Origin: CAIWHR01 sp040007035
GTDB lineage: Bacteria; Pseudomonadota; Gammaproteobacteria; Burkholderiales; Casimicrobiaceae
Assembly (NCBI GenBank): GCA_040007035.1
Contig: JBDTVU010000002.1
Span: forward strand, 14,214-78,213
Length of the DNA: 64,000 nucleotides
Direction of reading: 5' to 3'
Numbering within the stretch: position 1 is the first letter of the stretch; the number at the start of each line of letters is the position of its first letter. The notes under the pieces are model-generated. The model worked only from the letters and a program-made list of their open reading frames with translations, was not told the origin of the DNA and ran no database searches. The translations under genes and the position numbers were made by a program. This document shows positions 9,167-17,722 of the stretch, piece after piece.

Positions 9167-10189
9167 ATGATCCGCCGCCTGCTGTCCGCATCACTCGTCG
9201 TCGCCGCCCTCGTTGCCGCTCCGGCAGCGCGCGCACAGCTCAACCTGTACTGCAGCGCGCCGAACACGGCGTGGTGCCAGGGAATGGCGGTCGGTTTCGA
9301 GAAAGCCACCGGCACCAAGGTCGCCGTCATCCAGAAGGCCACCGGCGAAATGCTCGCGCAGGTGAAGGCCGAGCGCGCGAACCCGAAAGGCGACGTGTGG
9401 TGGGCGGGCCCGGCGGACTCGTACCTGCAGGCAGCCGAGGAGGGATTGCTGGAGACATATGCGTCGCCGAACGTCGCGCAGTTGCACGACTGGGCGCGGC
9501 GGATCTCCGAGGTCTCGGGCAACCGCGTGTCCGGCGTCTACGGCGGCATCCTCGCGCTCGGCTACAACACCGAGCTGCAGGAGAAGAAGAAGCTGCCGGT
9601 GCCGAAGTGCTGGAAAGACCTGCTCGACCCGGCGCTCAAGGGCGAGGTGATGCTCGGCAACCCGAATTCGTCGGGCACCGCGTACCTGATGCTGGCGTCG
9701 CTGGTGCAGGTGTTCGGCGAGGAAGAGGCGTTCCGGTACATGAAGGCGCTCAACGCCAACGTGGCGTCTTACGCGCGCTCCGGCATCGGGCCGATGACGT
9801 CGGTCAAGCGCGGAGAAGTCTATGTCGGCAGCACGGTGCTGCACGGCGTGATCAACGAGATCGTCGCCGGCTTTCCGGTGAAGCCGATCCTGCCCTGCGA
9901 AGGCGTCGGCTACGAAGTCGGCTCGATGGCGATCATCAAGGGCACGCACAACCTCGACAGCGCGAAGAAATTCGTCGACTGGGCGCTGACCGTCGACGCG
10001 CAGAAGATCGGCCTCGACGTCAAGGAGTACGCGATCCCGACCAACAAAGGCGTGCCGCTGCCGGCGATGGTGCCGAACATGGCCGACGTCAAGGTCATCA
10101 ACTACGACTTCGCGAAGTACGGGTCGAGCGAAACCCGCAAGCGGCTGCTCGAACGGTGGGAGAAGGACATCAACGCGGCCGTCAAGTGA
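9167..10189 (+). CDS. Periplasmic solute-binding protein (family 1), second paralogue
   Basis: 340-residue receptor closely related to the one just upstream. Signal peptide residues 1-23 end at ARAQL. Shared features are NPNSSGTAY, GYEVGSMAI, FVDWALT and the same four-cysteine pattern (C29, C37, C148, C244). The pocket-side segment differs (WWAGPADSY against WFGGTGDPH), which suggests a different ligand or affinity. The ATG has a GGAG ribosome site. The permease and ATPase genes follow, so both receptors probably feed one membrane complex. The tandem arrangement points to a local duplication. Ligand unknown. Confidence 0.88.
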   Translation: MIRRLLSASLVVAALVAAPAARAQLNLYCSAPNTAWCQGMAVGFEKATGTKVAVIQKATGEMLAQVKAERANPKGDVWWAGPADSYLQAAEEGLLETYASPNVAQLHDWARRISEVSGNRVSGVYGGILALGYNTELQEKKKLPVPKCWKDLLDPALKGEVMLGNPNSSGTAYLMLASLVQVFGEEEAFRYMKALNANVASYARSGIGPMTSVKRGEVYVGSTVLHGVINEIVAGFPVKPILPCEGVGYEVGSMAIIKGTHNLDSAKKFVDWALTVDAQKIGLDVKEYAIPTNKGVPLPAMVPNMADVKVINYDFAKYGSSETRKRLLERWEKDINAAVK

Positions 10190-10238
10190 CGGTTGCCGAT
10201 CCGCGCACGGTTGGCGACCCTCGTCGGCCGCGAGCCCG

Positions 10239-12452
10239 ATGACCGACTATCGCCGCGCCGTCGCGTTCTGGGTCGCCGTCGGCGCCACCGGCTTCCTGCT
10301 CGTTCCCTGGTATTCGCTGCAGGACAGCGTGTTCGCAGCGGGCTGGATTTCGCACTTCGGCGACAAGGAGGCGGCACCCGCGCTGCTGCAAGCGACCCGT
10401 CACGGCCATCCGTGGCTGATGCCGCTGGGCTTTCTGGTCGCGCTGGGTGCGGCGCTGACAGCGCCACTGCCGCGGACATTCCGCTCGAACGCACTGATCG
10501 CCGTCGGCGGTGCCGGTTTCGTCTGGTTCTTCGTGCAGGGCTTCGCGATCGGCCCGACCGGCTGGTACTTCGACAGCCTCGCCGCCGCGCTGCCGCCGCT
10601 CTCCGGCGGACAGTACGGGATGGGCCTCGGCGCGGCGCTCGTCGTCACCTGCTTCGGGATGCTGTTCGCGCTGGGGCTCGCCGGTCGCGGCTATTTCAAG
10701 GGCGACGCATTCGTCGCCGGCAGCGTCGTGACGGTGGCCACGCTGGTCGCCGTGTTCACGTTCTTCCCCGTGTTCCGGATCCTGATCTCGGCGATCGAGG
10801 ATAACAACGGAGCGTTCGCGCTCGCCGCCCTCCCCGGCCGGCTGTTCACCGAAAAGGTCTGGGGGGTCGGCTGCATCGTCGGCACGACCCGCTGCGGCGT
10901 CGCCTGGAACACGCTGGTGCTGGCGCTGCTTTGCGCCGCCTGCTGCACCGGGCTCGGCCTCGCCTTCGCGCTGATCGCCACCCGCACCGACTTCCGGCAC
11001 AAGAAGCTGCTGCGGATCCTGACCGTGCTGCCGATCATCACGCCGCCTTTCGTCATCGGCCTCGGCCTCATCCTGATCTTCGGCCGCTCGGGCCTCGTCA
11101 ACCAGCTGCTCGAATGGACGTTCGGGTTCCAGCCGGGGCGCTGGATCTACGGGCTGCAGGGCGTGCTGCTGGCGCAGGTGTTCGCGTTCACGCCGATCGC
11201 ATTCCTGGTGCTGATCGGTGTGGTCGAGGGCGTGTCGCCGAGCATGGAAGAAGCAGCGCAAACACTGCGCGCGAATCGCTGGCGCGTGTTCGCCGACATC
11301 TCGCTGCCGCTGATGAAGCCGGGGCTCGCCAACGCGTTCCTGATCAGCTTCATCGAGTCGATCGCCGACTTCGGCAACCCGATCCTGCTCGGCGGCAACT
11401 ATGGCGTGCTGTCGACCGAGATCTTTTTCTCCGTCGTCGGCGCCCAGCTCGACCAGGGCCGGGCGGCCACGCTCGGCATCCTGCTGCTGCTGTTCGCGCT
11501 GGCGGCGTTCTTCGCACAGCGCAAGCTCCTCGGCCGCAAGGTCTACACGTCGCTCGCCGGCAAGGGCGATTCCGGCCTGCCGACGCGGCTGCCCGACACC
11601 GTCCGCCGCATCTGCTTCGGAATCGCCGTGCCGTGGGCGGTGCTCACGCTGGTCATCTACGCGATGGCGCTGGTCGGCGGCTTCGTCGAGACCTGGGGCC
11701 GCGACTACACGCTGACGCTGAAGCACTACACGAAGGCGTTTTCGGTCGAGTACGGCGCGCACGGCCTCATCTGGGCCGGTGCCGCGTGGAATTCGTTCTG
11801 GACCACGTTCCGGCTTGCCGCGATCGCCGCACCGCTGACCGCCGCGCTGGGGATCCTCTCGGCGTACCTGCTGACGCGGCAGAAGTTCGCCGGCCAGGGC
11901 GCGTTCGAGTTCGGCACGATGCTGTCGTTCGCGATTCCGGGCACGGTGATCGGCGTCTCGTACATCCTCGCGTTCAACGTGCCGCCGATCGAGGTCACCG
12001 GCACCGGCATCGTGCTCATCATCTGCTTCATCTTCCGCAACATGCCGGTCGGCGTCCGCGCCGGCATGGCGGCGATGACGCAGATCGACAAGAGCCTCGA
12101 CGAGGCGTCGATCACGCTCGGCGCCCGCGGCTTCACGACGTTGCGACGGGTGATCCTGCCGCTGCTGAAGCCGGCGATCGTTGCCGCGCTCGTCTACAGC
12201 TTCGTGCGCGCCGTCACCACGGTGTCGGCGGTGATCTTCCTCGTCTCCGCCGAGTACGAGATGGCGACGACGTACATTATCAACCGCGTGGTCAACGGCG
12301 ATTACGGCGTGGCCATCGCCTACTGCTCGGTGCTGATCGTGCTGATGCTGGCCGCAATCTGGCTGATCCAGCGGCTTGTAGGCGAACGCAAGCTCGGCCG
12401 CCGCGCCGCGGGCGTGCCGGGCATCGGCGTGCTCGGCCGCAACGCCGCCTGA
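10239..12452 (+). CDS. ABC importer permease, two fused transmembrane domains (FbpB/AfuB type)
   Basis: 737-residue inner-membrane protein. Two binding-protein-dependent permease domains are fused in tandem, each with an EAA loop that docks the ATPase: one near 11240 (EEAAQTLRAN) and one near 12095 (DEASITLGAR). About 190 residues with several hydrophobic helices precede the first canonical domain, a longer N-terminus than the roughly 500-residue classic FbpB. The ATG at 10239 follows the second receptor gene by 49 bases. With one double permease and one ATPase this makes a complete importer. Substrate undetermined. Confidence 0.9.
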   Translation: MTDYRRAVAFWVAVGATGFLLVPWYSLQDSVFAAGWISHFGDKEAAPALLQATRHGHPWLMPLGFLVALGAALTAPLPRTFRSNALIAVGGAGFVWFFVQGFAIGPTGWYFDSLAAALPPLSGGQYGMGLGAALVVTCFGMLFALGLAGRGYFKGDAFVAGSVVTVATLVAVFTFFPVFRILISAIEDNNGAFALAALPGRLFTEKVWGVGCIVGTTRCGVAWNTLVLALLCAACCTGLGLAFALIATRTDFRHKKLLRILTVLPIITPPFVIGLGLILIFGRSGLVNQLLEWTFGFQPGRWIYGLQGVLLAQVFAFTPIAFLVLIGVVEGVSPSMEEAAQTLRANRWRVFADISLPLMKPGLANAFLISFIESIADFGNPILLGGNYGVLSTEIFFSVVGAQLDQGRAATLGILLLLFALAAFFAQRKLLGRKVYTSLAGKGDSGLPTRLPDTVRRICFGIAVPWAVLTLVIYAMALVGGFVETWGRDYTLTLKHYTKAFSVEYGAHGLIWAGAAWNSFWTTFRLAAIAAPLTAALGILSAYLLTRQKFAGQGAFEFGTMLSFAIPGTVIGVSYILAFNVPPIEVTGTGIVLIICFIFRNMPVGVRAGMAAMTQIDKSLDEASITLGARGFTTLRRVILPLLKPAIVAALVYSFVRAVTTVSAVIFLVSAEYEMATTYIINRVVNGDYGVAIAYCSVLIVLMLAAIWLIQRLVGERKLGRRAAGVPGIGVLGRNAA

Positions 12453-12471
12453 ACCCTACCCGCGAGATCCC

Positions 12472-13539
12472 ATGAAAGCCGCATCGATCGAGTTCCGCAA
12501 CGTGCGCAAGCTCTACGGCGACGTTGCCGCCGTCGACGGCGTGTCGTTCACCATCGCCGCCCGCTCGCTGGTGACGCTGCTCGGTCCGTCCGGCTGTGGC
12601 AAGACGACGATCCTGCGGATGATCGCCGGCCTCGAGCTGCCGACGACGGGCACTATCCGCATCGGCGATGCCGACGTGACGAACGTGTCGGCGTCCGAGC
12701 GCGACGTGTCGATGGTGTTCCAGAGCTATGCGCTGTTTCCGCACATGAACGTGCTCGATAACGTAAGCTACGGCCTCACCGTGTCCGGCCAGCCGAAGGC
12801 GGAGGCGCATAAAAAGGCGCAGGCTACGCTGGCGACGGTCGGGCTGACCGGACTCGACCTGCGGCTGCCGTCCGAGCTCTCCGGCGGCCAGCAGCAGCGC
12901 GTCGCCGTCGCGCGGGCGCTGGTGCTCGAGCCATCGGTGCTGCTGTTCGACGAGCCGCTGTCGAACCTCGACGCCCGGCTTCGGCGGCAGATGCGCGAGG
13001 AAATCCGCGACCTGCAGCAGCGCCTCGGCCTCACCGTCGTCTACGTCACGCACGACCAGGCGGAGGCGCTCGCCGTTTCCGACCGGATAATCGTGATGGA
13101 CAAGGCGGTGATCGCGCAGGAGGGCGCGCCGCGCGAGCTCTACGCGCAGCCGAAGGACGCGTTCGTCGCCGGCTTCATGGGCGAGGCGAACCGCGTGCCC
13201 GGCACGCTCGCGCGCCGCGACGCGACCGTCGGCGACGTCGCGATCGGCCCGCTGACAATGGCGCTCTACCACCGCGACCTCGCCGACGGCCCGATCGAGG
13301 TGGCGATCCGCCCGGAGGCGATTACGCTGCAGTCAGTGGGCACGACGCCGCTCGCCGGCACCGTGCGCAAGGCGGCGTACCTCGGCAGCACGATGGAATA
13401 CACCGTCGACACCGCCGTCGGCCCGCTGTTCGTCATCGACGGCGGCGTCGACCGGCCGCTCGCCGTCGGCGCCGGCGTCGCCGTCGCGTTCGCGCCGCAC
13501 GGCGTGATCGCGATTCCGCCGCGGCCGCCGGCCGCATGA
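12472..13539 (+). CDS. ABC importer ATPase (FbpC/AfuC/PotA type)
   Basis: 355 residues, the normal length for ATPases of this class. Walker A is GPSGCGKTT (38-46), the signature is LSGGQ (136-140) and Walker B is LLFDEP (157-162). A C-terminal TOBE-like region follows from about residue 245. It powers import by the preceding permease. The gene begins 19 bases after the permease stop and its own stop overlaps the next start (ATGA), so expression of the next enzyme is coupled to it. Orthologues are called ferric, spermidine or sugar-phosphate transporters; sequence alone does not decide. Confidence 0.92.
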   Translation: MKAASIEFRNVRKLYGDVAAVDGVSFTIAARSLVTLLGPSGCGKTTILRMIAGLELPTTGTIRIGDADVTNVSASERDVSMVFQSYALFPHMNVLDNVSYGLTVSGQPKAEAHKKAQATLATVGLTGLDLRLPSELSGGQQQRVAVARALVLEPSVLLFDEPLSNLDARLRRQMREEIRDLQQRLGLTVVYVTHDQAEALAVSDRIIVMDKAVIAQEGAPRELYAQPKDAFVAGFMGEANRVPGTLARRDATVGDVAIGPLTMALYHRDLADGPIEVAIRPEAITLQSVGTTPLAGTVRKAAYLGSTMEYTVDTAVGPLFVIDGGVDRPLAVGAGVAVAFAPHGVIAIPPRPPAA

Positions 13540-14327
13540 TCGATCTCGCGGCGCGCGCCGCCGTCGCCAGGACGCTCGCCCGCGAAGCCGGCGCGCTCGG
13601 CCGCCGTTATTTCCAGCGCGAGCTCGCGTTCTCGCCGCAGGCCAAGGGGCCGCAGGACTGGGTCAGCGCCGCCGACCTCGCCGTCGAAGACCTGATCCGC
13701 GGCGAACTCGCCCGCGTATTTCCCGATGATGCGATGCTGGGCGAGGAAGCCGGCATCAGCGGCAGCGGCGTCGGCGATGCGCTGTGGGCGGTCGATCCGA
13801 TCGACGGCACGATCAATTTCATCCACGGCGTCCGCTACTGGTGCGTGTCGATCGCGTTCACCGTCGGCGGCGTGGCGCGGATCGGCGCCGTCTACGACCC
13901 GTCGGCCGACGAGCTGTTCTGGGCAGTCGAGGGCGGCGGCGCGTGGCGCGACGACGAACCGATCGCCGTGTCCGATTGTCGCGCGCTCGACCGGGCACTG
14001 GTCGCCGCCGGGTACGTGCCTCGTCATCCTCTCGCCGAGAGCCTCGCGCTGCGCGCACAACTCCTCGGCGCCGGCGCCGCGGTCAAGGACATGGGGGCCG
14101 GCGCGCTGATGCTCGCGCACGTCGCCGCGGGGCGCTTCGACGCGTTCCTCGAACCGCACATGCACCCGTGGGATGCGCTGGCGGGCCTGCTTCTCGTCCG
14201 CGAAGCCGGCGGCCGCACGCTGCCTTACCCCGGCCATGCCGGCCTCGCCGCGGGTGGCCCGGTCATCGCGGCGGGCCCCGGCGTGTTCGACGCGCTCGCC
14301 GCATTGCCGGGCGCGCCGCGCCGGTAG
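13536..14327 (+). CDS. Inositol-monophosphatase-family phosphatase
   Basis: 263-residue Mg2+-dependent, Li+-sensitive-type phosphatase. Motifs are GEEAG at 69-73, DPIDGT at 87-92 and PWDALAG from 211, which together provide the metal-binding acids of the family. Members hydrolyse inositol phosphates, histidinol phosphate, fructose-1,6-bisphosphate or 3'-phosphoadenosine phosphates, so the exact substrate is open. Its ATG overlaps the ATPase stop by four bases. Tight coupling to an importer suggests that it dephosphorylates the imported compound, which fits a phosphorylated solute better than iron; this is inference. Confidence 0.88.
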   Translation: MIDLAARAAVARTLAREAGALGRRYFQRELAFSPQAKGPQDWVSAADLAVEDLIRGELARVFPDDAMLGEEAGISGSGVGDALWAVDPIDGTINFIHGVRYWCVSIAFTVGGVARIGAVYDPSADELFWAVEGGGAWRDDEPIAVSDCRALDRALVAAGYVPRHPLAESLALRAQLLGAGAAVKDMGAGALMLAHVAAGRFDAFLEPHMHPWDALAGLLLVREAGGRTLPYPGHAGLAAGGPVIAAGPGVFDALAALPGAPRR

Positions 14328-14448
14328 CATGCGAGCCGACAGTGCGTCGCGTTCTCGTTCCGCAAATCCGACTTCGCTACACTTCGGCCGTCCGCGCCAC
14401 GCGATGTCGCGACTGCATCGTGCCCACTTTCCTCCGAGGAGTCTCGCC

Positions 14449-15483
14449 ATGACATCCCCTTCCCGCTCCACCCGCCGCCTGCTCGCGCTCGCGGCGCTCG
14501 CCGTCGGCCTTGCCACGACCGGCGCCGCGTCGGCGCAGGGCAAGGACGACCTGTGGGACGTGACGACGAAGATGTCGATGCCCGGGATGCCGATGGCGAT
14601 CCCCGCGCAGTCCAACCGCGTCTGCGTCGGCAAAGACCGCGGCGACGACCAGTACGTGCCGAAGCAGGACGACTGCCGGGTGCTGGAGAGCAAGCGCACC
14701 GGCAACAAGTACAGCTTCAGGATGGATTGCGCCGGCAAGGACCCCTCGCTCATCGACGGCGAGATCACGTTCGCCAGCAACGCGTACGACGGCAAGATGC
14801 ACATGGTGATGAAGAAGTCGAAGGAAACGATGGACATGACGTTCTCCGGCAAGCGAGTCGGCGACTGCACCGACACGTCGAAGCAGCAGGTGGCGGCGGC
14901 GAAGGCGCAGGCCGAGAAAGGCATGGCCGAAGCCTGCCGCGGCGGTATCGAGCGGCTGCAGTGGCAGCTCTTCTTCGGCGATGCGAAGACGGCCGTGTGC
15001 GCGGGGCAGCAGAAGGACTTCTGCGCGCGCGCCACGAAGGTTGCGCAGGACATGCGCGAGCCGGCGCATTACCGGGCCGGCAAGCAGATCAGCGCTGACC
15101 TCTCGACGTCGTTCTCGAAATGCGGGCAGGACCTCGCTGCGGTCACCGATGCGGCGTGCAAGCGCGCCGTGTCGACGCGCGGCTGGGCCTTCGTCGGCGG
15201 CGGCGACTGCGATGCCGATGTGCGCACGCAGGGTCCCCTCCACTGCGTCGGCGGTCCCGGCCGCAGTCCGGACCCGGAGTTCTACCCGCTGTGCTCGCGT
15301 CTTGCGACGATCTCGCGCGGCATCGGAGCAGCCGGTACGGGCGCGATGACGGGCGCAGCGAAGGCCGGCGGCGCAGGGTCCGCGACGGGCACCGTCCCGA
15401 CACCGGCACCGGCGCCGGCGCCGGCGGTACAGGATCCCGTCAAGCAGGGCGTCGACGCGCTGAAGAAGCTGCTGCCGTTCTGA
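14449..15483 (+). CDS. Secreted DUF3617-domain protein with Cys-rich C-terminal extension
   Basis: 344-residue exported protein of unknown function. The signal peptide ends near ASAQG (about residue 29). A DUF3617-like domain follows (LWDVTTKMSMPGMPM from about 33, with paired cysteines). The C-terminal half is not typical of DUF3617 proteins: it has many further cysteines, then a Gly/Ala-rich stretch, a Pro-Ala repeat linker and a short amphipathic tail ending LKKLLPF. ATG 14449 is chosen for the ribosome site GAGGAG and the signal peptide. The D,D-carboxypeptidase gene follows after eight bases, so the two are probably co-transcribed. Confidence 0.8.
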   Translation: MTSPSRSTRRLLALAALAVGLATTGAASAQGKDDLWDVTTKMSMPGMPMAIPAQSNRVCVGKDRGDDQYVPKQDDCRVLESKRTGNKYSFRMDCAGKDPSLIDGEITFASNAYDGKMHMVMKKSKETMDMTFSGKRVGDCTDTSKQQVAAAKAQAEKGMAEACRGGIERLQWQLFFGDAKTAVCAGQQKDFCARATKVAQDMREPAHYRAGKQISADLSTSFSKCGQDLAAVTDAACKRAVSTRGWAFVGGGDCDADVRTQGPLHCVGGPGRSPDPEFYPLCSRLATISRGIGAAGTGAMTGAAKAGGAGSATGTVPTPAPAPAPAVQDPVKQGVDALKKLLPF

Positions 15484-15491
15484 GCGGCGTC

Positions 15492-16331
15492 ATGCGGCGG
15501 GCGATCGCCGTTCTCGGCGCGGCAGTGGCAATCGCTGCCGCAGCGCAGGTGCCCTCGCAGCCGGGAACCCCGGTCGACACGTTTCCGGGCGCGGCAGCGG
15601 CATACCTCGTCGTCGTCGACGGTGCGCCGCTCTGGGGCGCCTCCGTCGACCAACGGTTGCCGCCCGCGTCGCTGACGAAGCTGATGACGGCGCTGCTGGT
15701 CGTCGAGGCGACGCCGCAGGACACCGTCGTCACCGTCAGTCCGAAAGCGGCGCGCGCGGGCGGCGCGCGGATGGGCCTCGCCGCCGGTACCCGGATCCGG
15801 GTGTCGGAACTCCTCGCCGGCTTGCTGCTGCGGTCGGGCAACGACGCGTGCATGGCGCTCGCCGAGCGCGTCGACGGCAGCGAGGCGCGCTTCGTCGAAC
15901 GGATGAACGCGCACGCGCGGACGCTCGGTCTCGCCGATACGCACTTCGCAAACGCCTGCGGCTTCGACGCGCCGGAGCATCATTCCAGCGCGCGCGACCT
16001 TGCTGCGCTCGCCGCGCGCGTGCTGGCGACACCGGCGCTCGCGCGCCTGGTGGCGCTCGACCGGTATACGGCGCGCGCCGTCGACGGACGCGCCTATGCA
16101 CTGAAAAGTACCAACGTGCTGATGGGGCTGGTGCCGGGCCTCGCCGGGGTGAAGACCGGCTACACCGACGATGCCGGGCATTGCCTGATCAGCTACGCGA
16201 CGCGCGACGGCCACGGCGTGCTGGTGGTGCTGCTCGGCGCGAAGGACCGGTGGTGGGACGCGGTGGCGATGATCGAGCAGGCGTTCGGCCGCATTCCCGC
16301 CGCGCCCGCACGGGCGGCACCCGGTGGGTGA
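15492..16331 (+). CDS. D-alanyl-D-alanine carboxypeptidase, PBP5/S11 family, short form
   Basis: 279-residue periplasmic serine enzyme that trims the terminal D-Ala from peptidoglycan stem peptides. The catalytic SxxK is SLTK (S60, K63), the second motif is SGN (115-117) and the third KTG (221-223). The N-terminus is a signal peptide. It lacks the C-terminal beta domain and amphipathic anchor of PBP5 and PBP6, so it is probably soluble. ATG 15492 gives the signal peptide. Its stop overlaps the start of the next membrane protein by eight bases. Confidence 0.92.
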   Translation: MRRAIAVLGAAVAIAAAAQVPSQPGTPVDTFPGAAAAYLVVVDGAPLWGASVDQRLPPASLTKLMTALLVVEATPQDTVVTVSPKAARAGGARMGLAAGTRIRVSELLAGLLLRSGNDACMALAERVDGSEARFVERMNAHARTLGLADTHFANACGFDAPEHHSSARDLAALAARVLATPALARLVALDRYTARAVDGRAYALKSTNVLMGLVPGLAGVKTGYTDDAGHCLISYATRDGHGVLVVLLGAKDRWWDAVAMIEQAFGRIPAAPARAAPGG

Positions 16332-17649
16332 GCGCAGCGCGTGGCTGGTGACGGCGGGCGCCGTTGCGCTCGCCTGGGCGACGGCCACCGGCACGGTGTT
16401 CCAGTACGACGACTTCCGCGTCGTCGTCGACAATCCCGACGTGCATTCGTGGGCCGCGTGGCTGGCGTCGATGCCGGGCATCCGGCCGCTGACCAAGGCA
16501 AGCTTCACGCTGAACTGGACGCTGTCGCCGGCGGCGGCCGGCTTCGTCGCGTTCAACGCCATGTGCCACGCGGCGAGCGCGCTGCTCGTGTTGGCGCTCG
16601 TCCGGCGCTGGCTGCCCGCGCTGGCACCTGGCATGCATCGCCCGGGACTCGCGGCGCTCGTCGCGGCGCTCGTGTTTGCGCTGCACCCCGCGCAGACGGA
16701 GGCCGTGACGTGGATCGCCGGCCGCTCGGTCGCGCTCTCCGGATGCCTGTACTTGGCGGCGCTGCTGGCGTGGGAACGGGCAGGCGACGCACCGCGTCCG
16801 GGCGCGCGGATCGCGTTGTCCGCGGCGCTCTATGCCGGTGCGCTCGCGGCGCGGGAGACGGCGTGGACGCTGCCGTTCGCGGTCGTGCTGGTCGAGACCG
16901 CGCGCGGCGAATCGTTTCGCAGCGGGTGCCGGCGCGCGCTGCCGCTGTTCGGCGTCCTCGCCGCCGCGCTCGCCGCGATGGCGGCCTCGCCCGTGTATCG
17001 CCGGCTGCTGGCGACGAGCCTCGACGTCCGCGATCCGGTGGCAAACCTGTTCGCGCAGGTCGAGGGCATTTCATACCTCGTCACCCATCCGCTGCTCACG
17101 CTGCGCGTCAATTTCGATCCCGATCTCGCGGCCCCAGCGACGGCCGATGCGCAATGGTGGCTTGCCGCCACGCTGATCGCCGTGGCGATCGGGTCCGGTT
17201 TCGCGCAACTGCGCCGGCGGCCGTGGCTGGGCCTGGCGCCGCTGTGGTTCTTGCTGCACCTCGTGCCGACCAACGGGCCGATCGCGCGCTACGACCTCGC
17301 CAACGACCGGCAGCTCTACCTCGCGCTCGTCGGCCCGGCGCTCGTCGCCGGCATCGTCGTCGCGCGGATGCGGCCGGCCGTCGTCGGCGGAATTGCCGCC
17401 GCGGCGCTCGTGGCCGCGCTGGGCATCGCGACGTTCGCCCGCAACGCCGACTACGCGAGCGAGATCGCGCTGTGGGAAGCGACGGCAAGGGCGTCTCCGG
17501 CCAAGGCGCGGCCGTGGAACAACGTCGGCTGGGCGCACCAGCAGGCAGGCGATCTCGTGCGCGCCCGGGCGGCCTACGAACGCGCGCTCGAACTCGACCC
17601 GTTCTACTTCCGGGCGCGGGGCAACCTCGACGCGCTGCCGCCGCGGTGA
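16324..17649 (+). CDS. Multi-pass GT-C-like membrane protein with C-terminal TPR (TMTC-like)
   Basis: 441 residues with about ten hydrophobic segments. An acidic YDD motif (D29, D30) in the first loop, NPDV after it, RPLTKAS, and a HPAQTEAVTWIAGR segment are characteristic of bacterial relatives of TMTC/PMT-type GT-C glycosyltransferases. The last about 45 residues form one tetratricopeptide repeat (NNVGWAHQQAGD to AYERALELDP). The likely role is transfer of a sugar from a lipid carrier at the outer face of the inner membrane; the acceptor is unknown. The start is a GTG inside the end of the carboxypeptidase gene, and overlap suggests coupling. Confidence 0.7.
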   Translation: MGERSAWLVTAGAVALAWATATGTVFQYDDFRVVVDNPDVHSWAAWLASMPGIRPLTKASFTLNWTLSPAAAGFVAFNAMCHAASALLVLALVRRWLPALAPGMHRPGLAALVAALVFALHPAQTEAVTWIAGRSVALSGCLYLAALLAWERAGDAPRPGARIALSAALYAGALAARETAWTLPFAVVLVETARGESFRSGCRRALPLFGVLAAALAAMAASPVYRRLLATSLDVRDPVANLFAQVEGISYLVTHPLLTLRVNFDPDLAAPATADAQWWLAATLIAVAIGSGFAQLRRRPWLGLAPLWFLLHLVPTNGPIARYDLANDRQLYLALVGPALVAGIVVARMRPAVVGGIAAAALVAALGIATFARNADYASEIALWEATARASPAKARPWNNVGWAHQQAGDLVRARAAYERALELDPFYFRARGNLDALPPR

Positions 17650-17722
17650 TCGCGGTCGGCGGACACGAACCCGCCGGCAGCTACGCTCGGCCGCAGCCTC
17701 TACCCGCGCCGCGCGGCGACGG

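Noticed and set aside
8051..12452. Ferric iron transporter name (fbpAB)
   Set aside because: Similarity alone does not give substrate; the coupled phosphatase and the known reclassification of Afu-type systems argue for caution, so no symbol was assigned.
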